Below the pieces are notes generated by a model, which saw nothing but the letters and a program-made list of their open reading frames with translations, had not been told where the DNA came from and made no database searches. Positions 16,258-24,672 of a DNA stretch of 49,790 bases are shown here, in pieces. The position numbers and the translations under genes are program-made. Source of the stretch: CAZKRU01 sp964555235 (GTDB taxonomy: Bacteria > Verrucomicrobiota > Verrucomicrobiia > Methylacidiphilales > CAMAQI01); the NCBI GenBank assembly GCA_964555235.1, contig CAZKRU010000026.1:1-49790 (forward strand), given 5' to 3'. Each line of letters opens with the position of its first letter. Position 1 is the stretch's first letter.

Positions 16258-19164
16258 ATGAGCTCCTATCATCTGAACTGCGCAACCCCGGAGGATCTGC
16301 ACCAACGGTTCCTCGCTGTCTGGCGCGAGTTTCGAAAAAGCCCAGCCGCTCCCCTTCTCATCATTGTTCCCGAACCCTCCCACGCCGCCGCCTGGAAGCA
16401 TCGGCTCTTGGAATCCGGAGAAACGATTTTCAATACGCAGTTGATGACTCCCGGCCGTCTTCGTCTTCATCTCACGGAAGCACTCGGTCTCGGCAATGAA
16501 CTCCTGCTGGGCCGCGAAGCGATGCGTTTCCTCCTCGAACAGACCGCCGCAAAACAGGAGGACCTCTCGCCGCTCTGGCAAAGCCTTGCACGCGACGCCC
16601 GTCCGTTACTTCAAACCATGGACGAACTCGAAAATTCCGGATATCGCCTCCGGGATCTTCCTGACTTTCCAGGCTTTCGTGAGTGGCTGAAGGAGTGGAA
16701 TCAGATTCCTCTCCAACTTCGAGGCCGCGCCAATCGCGATGAAGCTCTCCTCGCTGCCGCAAAAAAAGCGCCGCACGCTTTTCCAGGAGGAATCATTTTT
16801 CTCGGATTGGATCTCAATCATCTCCGGTTTGCAAACGTCCTTGAATCCGCCCTTCGACTTTACGAATCACAGGCGGTTCTCACGCTTGCCCCCGGAATTG
16901 AAGACGAAGCTTTGCAATTTGTCTGGCAGCAAAAAATTGATTCATGGATCCCCAATGCCCGTCAAGAACTCGACAACGAAGCTCTGGAACTCACATCGCT
17001 CACCTCTACGCCTGAATCTCATTTTTTCTACACACCGACTCGTGGAAGTGAAATCGAGTTAATTACCCGATGGATCCGTTCTGAACTCTCCAATGCCACT
17101 CCTGAAACTCGTATCGCCGTCGTCTTTCCCGGCCCCACCTCCCTTGCCAGTGCCGTCATGGATCGCCTCCGTCACGATTCGATTCCTTTTCACACTCCGT
17201 TTCCGACCCCCATTCCGCATGATACTCAAGTCCGAACGCTCCTCGCCTGGTGCGAACTTCAATCTGAAACTCCAACGCTCCCGCTCCTTTTGAATTTTTG
17301 GGAGGCTGTTCAGGAATTCCCCGGATTCGCTCAGGGACTCGGCACCGATCCTCTCTCGTTCGAAGTACTCCGCCAAGCCGCTCAAAGCGCTTTTGAAAAA
17401 TTTCCAAGCGTGGCGTGTTCTGCCCTGGAACTTCCTCCCTCCGCCTCCCGACTCCTCTCACGACTTCAAGGCGATCTTGCGTGGCCGGAATCCACAACCG
17501 TTTCTGATTTTGCACAACGCTTGGAATCCGATCTTTCCACTTGGATCGGTTCAAAGGAGAGCTTGGGACTTCAGGAATTTCTCCACACCGCCCTGACCCC
17601 CCTTGCGGAACTTTGGAAAGAACCGGTCCAAAAACGGAAATTCTCCGCACTCATTCGCCAACTCTTCGAACGACCCGACTCGCTCCCCACCGCTTCCGCT
17701 TGGGCCCCGGTTCATCTGATTCCGCCGGCCGCCGCAACGCTCCTCCGATGGGATGCACTTCTCATTGCACAACTCAACGAAGGCGACTGGCCCGCCATTG
17801 CACATCCCGTCTCCCTTCTTCGAGAGGCCACCCGGGAAACTCTCAACACCAAAGCTCGCAAGCTGGATCCAACCGGAGCTCACGAGTCGATTTTTTCACC
17901 AAACCTCTCCCCTCTTCTCACGGATGGAATGCGTTATCAAATCGAACGCGCCCGATTTTCACTTCTCCGCACAGCAGCTTCACGCATTGCGTTTACTGCT
18001 AGTCACTGGGATGAAATCGAAAGCCATCGAGAGCTCTATCCCTCCGAATTTTATCGCGAGTCATGGAATCTTTTCCACCCCAACCATCCATGGAGCGATG
18101 CCGTTCCCGCAGCACTTCAAGCCCTGGCACCCACTCCCGCCGCACCCGATTCTGAAATCTCTGACGATTTTTCACATGCCTACCATGAACGCCGCAACAG
18201 TCAGAAGCCCTTTTCGGAATACCAATTTTGTTTAAAATCTTCCGCACTTCCCGCCCCCCTCTCGGCCAGTCAGGCGGAAAAGATTCTTCAAGACCCGGCC
18301 ACCGCTTGGTTTTCCGCGCTTCTCAATATTTCTCCGCCTCTTCGTGATTGGACGGCAGACAAAGTCCTTCCTCTCTATAATGGAAAGATTCTTCACGGCT
18401 GGATTCGGCAAAGCTTCGAAAAGATTCGAACCCCCGGTGAATTCGCGCCACTTCCGGAAGCTCAAACTTGGGAATCTGCTCTTCGCGCCGAGATTCAAAA
18501 AACAAAAATCGCTTTCCACGCTCACTGGCCTCAAGCACCCCATTGGTGGATCAGCGAATGGCCACGACTTGAAACCGCTGCACTTCATCTTCTGCAAGGA
18601 GTCTATGAATTTCTAAGAGCACAGTCCTGCTGCTATCTCGCGTGTGAATACCGCCTTCGCCGTCCCTTGCTCCGCCCTATTCCCGGATTTCCGGTTGATC
18701 AGCTTTGGGTTGGGCGTCTCGATCTCATTGCCCTCGACAAACCCGTGTGGGAAGAAGCCGAAGAAGCGGTGATCCTTGATTTTAAAACCGGACGAGGCGC
18801 CAAAGATTTCAGTGAAGGCACTCTCCTTCAATCCGCAGCTCACTTTCAACTCGCCTTCTACGCCGCCCTCGCGCGGCAGCAACACCCGGGAAACTTAAAA
18901 ACCTCCGTTGCAATTCTGACCCGTCATCCGAAGATGAATCCCGAACTCGTTCCAATTCAACCGCTCAGTCCTTCCTACGAACCGCTCTGGAAAGTTCTCG
19001 CCGCCGCTTGGACTCAGGGGCAATGCGGACAAACCCTTCCCGTGCGAAACCGCTTCGGTCCCCACAGTTATCTTCCTCAGGCAACGTTGGAAATTCCTTC
19101 CTTTCTTCTCCACAGCAAATGGGCGAACTCAGAATCGCTGGCCACTTGGGAGCGATCGACATGA
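16258..19164 (+). CDS. addB: AddB-like PD-(D/E)XK nuclease subunit
   Basis: A 968-residue protein of the AddB/RexB type. The first 700 residues are the inactive helicase-like part (LLIIVPEPSHAAAWKHRLLE; TPGRLRLHLTEALG). No Walker A motif is seen in it. The C-terminal RecB-like nuclease is clear: VGRLDLIAL, then VILDFKTGRG with the D-x-K pair, then QSAAHFQLAFYAALAR as the QxxxY motif. AddB from Bacillus has an iron-sulfur cluster with three cysteines after the nuclease core; here only one Cys is present there, so the cluster is probably absent. The stop overlaps the AddA start (ATGA), so the two are coupled. Together they should process double-strand DNA ends for recombination. Confidence 0.85.
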   Translation: MSSYHLNCATPEDLHQRFLAVWREFRKSPAAPLLIIVPEPSHAAAWKHRLLESGETIFNTQLMTPGRLRLHLTEALGLGNELLLGREAMRFLLEQTAAKQEDLSPLWQSLARDARPLLQTMDELENSGYRLRDLPDFPGFREWLKEWNQIPLQLRGRANRDEALLAAAKKAPHAFPGGIIFLGLDLNHLRFANVLESALRLYESQAVLTLAPGIEDEALQFVWQQKIDSWIPNARQELDNEALELTSLTSTPESHFFYTPTRGSEIELITRWIRSELSNATPETRIAVVFPGPTSLASAVMDRLRHDSIPFHTPFPTPIPHDTQVRTLLAWCELQSETPTLPLLLNFWEAVQEFPGFAQGLGTDPLSFEVLRQAAQSAFEKFPSVACSALELPPSASRLLSRLQGDLAWPESTTVSDFAQRLESDLSTWIGSKESLGLQEFLHTALTPLAELWKEPVQKRKFSALIRQLFERPDSLPTASAWAPVHLIPPAAATLLRWDALLIAQLNEGDWPAIAHPVSLLREATRETLNTKARKLDPTGAHESIFSPNLSPLLTDGMRYQIERARFSLLRTAASRIAFTASHWDEIESHRELYPSEFYRESWNLFHPNHPWSDAVPAALQALAPTPAAPDSEISDDFSHAYHERRNSQKPFSEYQFCLKSSALPAPLSASQAEKILQDPATAWFSALLNISPPLRDWTADKVLPLYNGKILHGWIRQSFEKIRTPGEFAPLPEAQTWESALRAEIQKTKIAFHAHWPQAPHWWISEWPRLETAALHLLQGVYEFLRAQSCCYLACEYRLRRPLLRPIPGFPVDQLWVGRLDLIALDKPVWEEAEEAVILDFKTGRGAKDFSEGTLLQSAAHFQLAFYAALARQQHPGNLKTSVAILTRHPKMNPELVPIQPLSPSYEPLWKVLAAAWTQGQCGQTLPVRNRFGPHSYLPQATLEIPSFLLHSKWANSESLATWERST

Positions 19165-22100
19165 TCTCCGACCAATCCGCGCGAGATCGCTTCATTCAGG
19201 AACTCGATCTTAATTTCTCCGTGCAAGCTTCCGCCGGTGCCGGAAAAACGACCACGCTCGTCGAGCGCGTTGCCACGCTTGCGCAACGTCATCCCGAGCG
19301 ACTCGCTTCGGTTGTTCTGGTCACTTATACGAATCGTGCTGCCGATGAAATGCGACAACGACTCCGCGCCAAACTTCTCTCTGCCAGCAAAGGAACGCTT
19401 CCCCCCGCATTGGCTCATGGACTGAGCCGCATGTTCATTGGAACCATTCACAGCTTTTGCATGAGTCTCATTCAGGAATTCGCCCTGGAACTCGGCTATG
19501 CCTCGGAAATGGCGCTCCTCCCGGACGATGATGATCTCCTGCGGGAAGAGTGGATGGAGTTGGATCCTCCCGAAACCGATGAGAAATGGAAAACATGGCT
19601 TCATCGGTTCCTCCCCGAACGCGATCTCCGCGAAATGGCCTTTGATGCCAGTCATCGACCGATTCATTGGCCGCGCGTTCTCAAACGAATGAGCGACTCC
19701 TTTGATGAATCCCTCCGTCGATTTCGACTCAATCCCGATGCCTTGGATTCGGTTACCAGCAACAATGCCAGATCGAAGGAGACGATTCGACAAGTCCAAC
19801 AGCTTTGGAAATCGCTTGTCGCTCAAATTGAAGGTTCCGGATTTGTCTCCATTCCCCCTTTTGGAAAAACGGGCGGCAAAGAATTGATCGCAGCCTGGCC
19901 TCAAGCCACCGAACCGTTTCTTTCGCTCCTCACTGAAATGACTGCGTTTGAAATCGCACGAAAAGCCCATCACCTTCAGGAACTTCGCTTTCGGACAGGC
20001 CGACTCCTCTTCGTCGATCAGATCGCACTCGCCCATCGACTCCTTGAATTTCCAATCGTTCGCACTGAACTTCAAAAACGAAATTACCGAATTCTGCTCG
20101 ACGAAGCACAGGATACCGATCCGCTCCAATTTGAATTACTCATCGAACTCGCACGTCCGATAGAAAGTATTCCCTTTGAGTGGACTTCCAAGACTTCAGC
20201 CCCCCGATCCGGACACTTTGTCATGGTCGGCGATCCACAACAGTCGATCTATCGGGACCGTGCCGATCTTCATTTTTACCGCGCACTGCACGAAAAACTG
20301 GGAACCGCTCCTGCGGGCGAAGCTCTCTCCTTTTCACAAACCTTTCGCTGTCGACCCAATGTTGTCGAATTCGTCAATGATCGCTTCAACCATGTTCTTG
20401 ATGGAGACCATGGTCAGGTCCCCTATGTTCCGCTCGTTCCCACTCTCAATCAAGGAAAGGGACAGGTTGTTTATTGGACGCCTCCGCCGATTCAAGGAAA
20501 TGCCGATCAGAAATTCCGTGCGGAAGCGGATTGGTTGATTACCCAAATTCGAAATGCCGGACTGGAACGACTTCGCGCCCGCTCTTGGAATGAGGTCGCG
20601 ATTCTCTGCCCGACTCGAAACTGGCTTGAGCGCATCCAGGAATCCTGTCGCCGTCAGCATCTCCCCTCAGTTCTTCATTTCGAAACGGCCAACACACGAT
20701 TTCCCGAATACCTCTGGCTGACGGCACTTCTTACCCTACATATCGATCCTGAAAATGAATTCGAAATCATCGGCGTCCTGAGAGAAATTTTTGGGATATC
20801 CGATGATGCCATCTATCGTAGCCGATTTTCAAATGGCGACCGCGTAAACCCCGCGCCATTGACACTCGCTCATGCCTCACGCCATTCGGGAAAGATTGGA
20901 GAAATTCTCTCTCAACTTTCCAAAATTCGAACTCAGGCGATTCCTCTACCGCTCGCAGCGGCGGTTCAACTCTGGGCAACCGAAATTCACCTCGTCTCAC
21001 GACTCCACGCCTTGGGAGACGAAGGCCACCGCGCCGTTCACGGACTCGAAGCCCTCCTTTTGGAATCCTATCCCGCCCAACGACAGGGACTCTCAATGGC
21101 AGAATATGTCGACCGCCTGCAACGCGGCATTGAAGATCAACGCCCTGAACTTCCAGAGTTAGGAGCGGAGGCTCTTCAGTTGATGACGATTAAAAAAGCA
21201 AAGGGACTTCAATGGGACGCCGTCCTCCTCCCTTTTCTTGGTCACGTAAATAAAGAGGGAGGAAAAAGTCCCTTGTATCCCTTTTTTCAATGGCCTCCCG
21301 GACGCGAGCCTCACCTCGGTTTGAGTTCCGGAAATGTCTCTCCCTCCTTCGAGACTTGGAAGGAGGACGATTCCACTGCTTCAACTCAAGAACGTCAACG
21401 GCTCTACTATGTCGCCAGCACACGTCCTCGTCACACGTTGATTCTCACGGACGATCACCATGTCTGGTCTTCCACCCATAAAGATGGCACTACGAAACTT
21501 GCCTCGCCGAATGCCTATGAAGCCTTGAGCGGCGCTGCAGAAAAAGATTCGCCCGGAACCTCTCTTGATCGAAGTGCTTCTCATTCTCAAAGCGAACTGA
21601 CAGCAGAATCCCTCAGCTCAACCGCTTCAAAATCAATTCCGATCCCTCCGCTTTCCTCATGGCCATCGACAGTGAAGCTTGAAGCCGTCCCTCAAATCAT
21701 TCATCGCACTCCGAGTGCTTACAAAACTAAACCCGAAGGATTTGAAGAGTTCCCCCTCCCCGCACGACTTCTCGGCAACGAAGCCGCTCAGTATGGAACA
21801 TGGTGGCATGAAGCGATGGAGAATCTTCCCTGGACCGGATCCGACTCAGAAATTCAAGCATTCTGCAAAATGGCACTCGCACGTCTGGAAAAACCAGAGT
21901 CTCGCACTCGAGGCGAACGCGAACTCAAACAACTTCTCGCCAGTCCGTTGAAATCTGAATTCTCCCGCGCTCCGATGCTTCGTGAAGTTCCGTACACCCG
22001 CCGCCCAGCTCCTCACGAAGTCGAAGAAGGCCAAATCGATCTCCTCTACCAAAACCCCAAAAAGCATTGGATCCTTCTCGACTGGAAAACCGATCGCATC

Positions 22101-22253
22101 GAGCCAAGTGAAGCCATCGAATCCCAACTCCGCGAACGCTACACCGCCCAACTTCATGCTTATGCCGAAGCCGTTCTACCGATTGGCATCCGTATCCAAG
22201 CGATTCAGATTTATCATACCCCGAGCGGCAGAGTCATCGACCTAATCTGGTAG
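19161..22253 (+). CDS. addA: AddA-like UvrD-family helicase-nuclease
   Basis: A 1030-residue superfamily 1A helicase. Motifs in order: Walker A ASAGAGKT (residues 23-30), Ia VVLVTYTNRAADEM, II LLDEAQDTDPLQFELL, III VGDPQQSIYRDRADL, IV FRCRPNVVEF, V MTIKKAKGLQWDAVLL, VI RQRLYYVASTRPRHTL. A C-terminal nuclease domain has GQIDLLY and WILLDWKTDRI with the D-x-K pair, so both subunits carry nuclease cores as in AddAB. The open frame reaches upstream to 19008 inside addB, but ATG 19161 in the ATGA overlap is the evident start. The last codon and stop (TGG TAG) are part of a dispersed repeat that begins at 22248. Confidence 0.92.
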   Translation: MISDQSARDRFIQELDLNFSVQASAGAGKTTTLVERVATLAQRHPERLASVVLVTYTNRAADEMRQRLRAKLLSASKGTLPPALAHGLSRMFIGTIHSFCMSLIQEFALELGYASEMALLPDDDDLLREEWMELDPPETDEKWKTWLHRFLPERDLREMAFDASHRPIHWPRVLKRMSDSFDESLRRFRLNPDALDSVTSNNARSKETIRQVQQLWKSLVAQIEGSGFVSIPPFGKTGGKELIAAWPQATEPFLSLLTEMTAFEIARKAHHLQELRFRTGRLLFVDQIALAHRLLEFPIVRTELQKRNYRILLDEAQDTDPLQFELLIELARPIESIPFEWTSKTSAPRSGHFVMVGDPQQSIYRDRADLHFYRALHEKLGTAPAGEALSFSQTFRCRPNVVEFVNDRFNHVLDGDHGQVPYVPLVPTLNQGKGQVVYWTPPPIQGNADQKFRAEADWLITQIRNAGLERLRARSWNEVAILCPTRNWLERIQESCRRQHLPSVLHFETANTRFPEYLWLTALLTLHIDPENEFEIIGVLREIFGISDDAIYRSRFSNGDRVNPAPLTLAHASRHSGKIGEILSQLSKIRTQAIPLPLAAAVQLWATEIHLVSRLHALGDEGHRAVHGLEALLLESYPAQRQGLSMAEYVDRLQRGIEDQRPELPELGAEALQLMTIKKAKGLQWDAVLLPFLGHVNKEGGKSPLYPFFQWPPGREPHLGLSSGNVSPSFETWKEDDSTASTQERQRLYYVASTRPRHTLILTDDHHVWSSTHKDGTTKLASPNAYEALSGAAEKDSPGTSLDRSASHSQSELTAESLSSTASKSIPIPPLSSWPSTVKLEAVPQIIHRTPSAYKTKPEGFEEFPLPARLLGNEAAQYGTWWHEAMENLPWTGSDSEIQAFCKMALARLEKPESRTRGERELKQLLASPLKSEFSRAPMLREVPYTRRPAPHEVEEGQIDLLYQNPKKHWILLDWKTDRIEPSEAIESQLRERYTAQLHAYAEAVLPIGIRIQAIQIYHTPSGRVIDLIW

Positions 22254-22276
22254 GGCGACCTCTCCGAGGGCGCCGC
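22248..22276 (+). repeat. Repeat family 3, single arm, at the addA end
   Basis: The 29 bases beginning TGGTAGGGCGACCTCTCC match the left arm of the hairpin repeat at 28266-28371 with one difference. The repeat supplies the last Trp codon and the stop codon of the addA-like gene. The matching right arm is missing or decayed. Confidence 0.65.
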
Positions 22277-22315
22277 TCAGCTCCATCTACGCTTCACTTT
22301 GATTTTTACAGAAAA

Positions 22316-23152
22316 TTAAGGAACCAATTTGTTTTGCTTCTTATAGTTCGCAATGAAGTCAGAAATCAGTGCGCGTTGTCTCACCTCGTCATTCCCCTCC
22401 ACCTTATCATACTGTTCGACGATATTGGAGAGTGTTTTAGAATTAAGCGATTTTGCCAAGATAGACATAATACTCATCAAAGTATAATACTGTGGATTGC
22501 CACTTGGAGGCTCGGACTTCAATATTGCAAAAAGCCGATCTCTCTGGCTTTGATTAAGAAACTTCGAAAACTCAGGTTCCGGGTTTTCGACTGGTAGGAA
22601 GCGGCCTAAATTTCTTTCATCAAGATCGAGAAGCCCCTCAAATCGTGTATCTTTATTTTCTACACATCTTACCATCCATTCAACCATTTTCTCTAAACGC
22701 TCCTTTTCATTTTTAATCTCAAGAATCTGTCTCAATGCATTGATACTCTTCAAATAGTTATCCAACTCCTCTTTTGTTAAATACTTTGTTCCGTAAGAAC
22801 GTGAGCATGTCTGATATCCATCTCCTTTTCTCCTTGCCGCTAAAAAGGCAAGGACTGTTTTCCCCGTCTCATACCTTGCAGGCGCAGGACAATGTATATG
22901 AAGCGAGTAATAAACCTCGATAGAACTCCCTTTTTCCGCCCCCTTTATACGTGAAGAAATCAGAATCGTCGCTTTTCCGTCATTCCAAGGATCATCGCCT
23001 TTAACCATCTCCGTCTTCCCTACTTCAGCAACAACGATCAACTCCGCATCGGTATACAATTGCCGCAAGCTACGAGGAGGAATTGGATAGGCGTAGATCC
23101 AATTTACACTGAAAAAAATCACTGAAAGAAGTAAAAGCCACTTCGTTTTCAT
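22316..23152 (-). CDS. Exported protein of unknown function
   Basis: A 278-residue protein. It has a signal peptide MKTKWLLLLSVIFFSVNWIY (cut near AYP). The domain after it begins YTDAELIVVAEVG and contains LISSRIKGAEKGSSIEVYY, a beta-rich region that recalls small secreted OB-fold-like domains seen in many environmental bacteria, with cysteines in HIHCPAP and QTCSRSYG that may pair. The second half is helical (INALRQILEIKNEKERLEKMV). The open frame extends to 23317 through a hairpin repeat, and the start at 23152 is chosen for its signal peptide. I cannot name it. Confidence 0.6.
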   Translation of the reverse strand: MKTKWLLLLSVIFFSVNWIYAYPIPPRSLRQLYTDAELIVVAEVGKTEMVKGDDPWNDGKATILISSRIKGAEKGSSIEVYYSLHIHCPAPARYETGKTVLAFLAARRKGDGYQTCSRSYGTKYLTKEELDNYLKSINALRQILEIKNEKERLEKMVEWMVRCVENKDTRFEGLLDLDERNLGRFLPVENPEPEFSKFLNQSQRDRLFAILKSEPPSGNPQYYTLMSIMSILAKSLNSKTLSNIVEQYDKVEGNDEVRQRALISDFIANYKKQNKLVP

Positions 23153-23169
23153 CTTATGAACACGCATTC

Positions 23170-23239
23170 TGCCACAGTAAGCATAAAAGTCACACAAGAA
23201 CCGATTGCAACTTTTGTGACTTCTGTGCTTTCTGCGGCA
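23170..23239. repeat. Hairpin repeat family 2
   Basis: An imperfect inverted repeat with 29-base arms. The left arm is 23170-23198, starting TGCCACAGTAAGCATAAAAG. The right arm is 23211-23239. By eye, 24 of 29 positions pair, with a 12-base loop. It sits in the gap between the vapC stop and the exported-protein start, both on the minus strand. It lacks a T-tract, so it is more likely a mobile or structural repeat than a terminator. A fragment like one arm lies at 16204-16221. Confidence 0.65.
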
Positions 23240-23243
23240 AAAA

Positions 23244-23636
23244 TCAGAAACGATAAACCGCAAGTCCAGGGATGCGTTGAAATTCTGAAAGATTTCTCGT
23301 AACCACTCCCATTCCATGCGTCAGAGCGGTCGATGCAATCCAGAGGTCGTTACTTCCAATCAGAGCTCCTTGAGACTTGAGGTGACGATAAAGGACTCCG
23401 TACTGCCATGAAATCTCCCGGGTCCAGGGAAGAATGGGAAATGGCTTACAAAGATGACTCCACTCCTGTTGCGTTGCAGAAGAATCGCCGCAAGCCAGTT
23501 CACCCGCAATCGTAAAAGTGATCCAGAGCGTCTCCGCAGAATGGGTCTCCAAAAAACGAAACGCATCCCCTGACTGCTTACGACGAGCCTCTCGCTCCGC
23601 AGCAATCACAAAATTAGTATCAAGGATCAAGCCCAT
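23244..23636 (-). CDS. VapC-like PIN-domain toxin
   Basis: A 130-residue PIN-domain protein. The acidic residues are visible: D6 in GLILDTNFVI, E44 in TIAGELACG, and D97 in SNDLWIASTA, followed by VVTRNLSEFQRI. PIN toxins cleave RNA, often tRNA, in a Mg-dependent way. The start lies inside the end of the antitoxin gene (10-base overlap), the usual coupled layout. It is the second gene of a minus-strand pair and back-to-back with another vapBC pair at 23966-24672. Confidence 0.9.
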   Translation of the reverse strand: MGLILDTNFVIAAEREARRKQSGDAFRFLETHSAETLWITFTIAGELACGDSSATQQEWSHLCKPFPILPWTREISWQYGVLYRHLKSQGALIGSNDLWIASTALTHGMGVVTRNLSEFQRIPGLAVYRF

Positions 23637-23866
23637 GGATCATCGGGGGGTGGATCTTGACGTTCCGCAAGTTCAACCGACTCGAGATACGCATCCCGAG
23701 TCCGGTGACTCGTTTCAAGATAATGAGAGAGGAGTGCCGCACCAGTGAGCGGCGTCTCCGGAAATGCAGCACGACGGACCACCTCCGTAAAAGACTCTCC
23801 CGGACGTTTTTGGTGACGCAGCTTCTCGTAGGCATCAATTTCTAGAGTAATTGTCTTCGTTGCCAT
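23627..23866 (-). CDS. VapB-like antitoxin
   Basis: A 79-residue protein. MATKTITLEIDAYEKLRHQK is the start of a ribbon-helix-helix-type antitoxin, followed by PGESFTEVVRRAAF. The C-terminal tail is acidic and proline-rich (RQDPPPDDPWA), as expected for toxin binding. An open frame extends five codons upstream to 23881, but ATG 23866 begins the domain. It is upstream of and coupled with its PIN toxin, and would repress its own promoter in the 99-base shared region. Confidence 0.85.
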   Translation of the reverse strand: MATKTITLEIDAYEKLRHQKRPGESFTEVVRRAAFPETPLTGAALLSHYLETSHRTRDAYLESVELAERQDPPPDDPWA

Positions 23867-23965
23867 GCACGAAACATACACGAAATACTGTTTTTATCAA
23901 CAAAATTACTATTTTATATATTAATACAGTTTGACGGCTTTCCGTATTTATATTAAATTATTCCC
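23867..23965. promoter_or_regulatory. Shared control region of two divergent vapBC modules
   Basis: A 99-base, very AT-rich region between the two antitoxin genes. It holds nested inverted elements: AAATAC (23883-23888) with GTATTT (23944-23949), and ACTGT (23887-23891) with ACAGT (23926-23930). TTGACG (23931-23936) with TAAATT (23954-23959) could be a promoter for the plus-strand module. That would put transcription start close to the TTG at 23966. Candidate operators for one or both antitoxins. Confidence 0.45.
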
Positions 23966-24232
23966 TTGAAAACAACCATCGATATCCCCGAATCCCTTTA
24001 CAAGAAGGCCAAGATCCGGGCGGTGGAGACCGGTCAAACTCTTCGGGAATTAGTCATTACCTCGCTCGATCACGAATTAAATCAGACCTCCACTTCCGTG
24101 GCTGAAACTCCGGCTTCCTATTGGGCCAATCGAAAACTCCTTCCAGAATATGAGTCAGCCTTAAAAGCAGGCGCCTTTTCAGGTGGCACCGATTCGACCC
24201 AGATCATCTCCGAAGAGCGGAACGCCCGATGA
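23966..24232 (+). CDS. Antitoxin of second vapBC-like module
   Basis: An 88-residue protein starting with TTG. MKTTIDIPESLYKKAKIRA is the ribbon-helix-helix start of antitoxins often paired with PIN toxins, followed by ETGQTLRELVITSLDHEL. The tail is flexible and less structured (SGGTDSTQIISEERN). No clear ribosome binding site precedes the TTG, and the nearest promoter-like sequence would give a nearly leaderless message. The stop overlaps the toxin start (ATGA). Confidence 0.8.
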   Translation: MKTTIDIPESLYKKAKIRAVETGQTLRELVITSLDHELNQTSTSVAETPASYWANRKLLPEYESALKAGAFSGGTDSTQIISEERNAR

Positions 24233-24672
24233 GGTCCGCCTACTACGACTCCACTTATCTTTTCAAATTGCAGTGCGAAGAAGCAGGAACCGCCGAAGTG
24301 CGCGCTCATGCAGCCACCTGCCACAATCTGGTCAGCGCTCTTCATGGCAGAGCCGAATTCATCTCCGCCTGTCACCGAAAAATCCGTGAAGGAAGTGGAA
24401 GCACGAATCACCTGCGAGCCATGATGGCGCAGATCCATGAAGAGACTCGACGTGGAGCACTCCGATGGCTTCCCCTTTCAGAAAACGTCATCAAACGGGT
24501 AGAATCGTTTTTCATCTCCGCACCCGAAAACACGTTTCTCCGTGCCGCAGATGCCCTTCATCTTGCCTGTGCCGTAGAGCATGGTTTTACCGAAATTTAT
24601 TCCAACGACCGACACCTTCTCGCATCAGCCACACACTTTGGGCTGAGCGGGATAAACATCATCTCTCACTAG
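24229..24672 (+). CDS. VapC-like PIN-domain toxin, second module
   Basis: A 147-residue PIN-domain protein. Acidic residues occur in YYDSTYLFKL, RAEFISA, RAADALHLACA and YSNDRHLL, matching the usual four-acid arrangement. The expected action is RNA cleavage. It is coupled with its antitoxin by an ATGA overlap. Its 3' end overlaps the ROK kinase gene on the other strand by 14 bases, so the two transcripts converge. It differs clearly from the neighbouring VapC (23244-23636), so the two modules do not look like a recent duplication. Confidence 0.88.
   Translation: MRSAYYDSTYLFKLQCEEAGTAEVRAHAATCHNLVSALHGRAEFISACHRKIREGSGSTNHLRAMMAQIHEETRRGALRWLPLSENVIKRVESFFISAPENTFLRAADALHLACAVEHGFTEIYSNDRHLLASATHFGLSGINIISH

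Noticed and set aside
19077..20129. 350-codon minus-strand frame opposite addA
   Set aside because: Shadow of the helicase motifs Walker A to II on the plus strand.
23244..24672. Recent duplication of one vapBC module
   Set aside because: The two PIN proteins and the two antitoxins differ strongly in sequence and length; they are separate families placed side by side.
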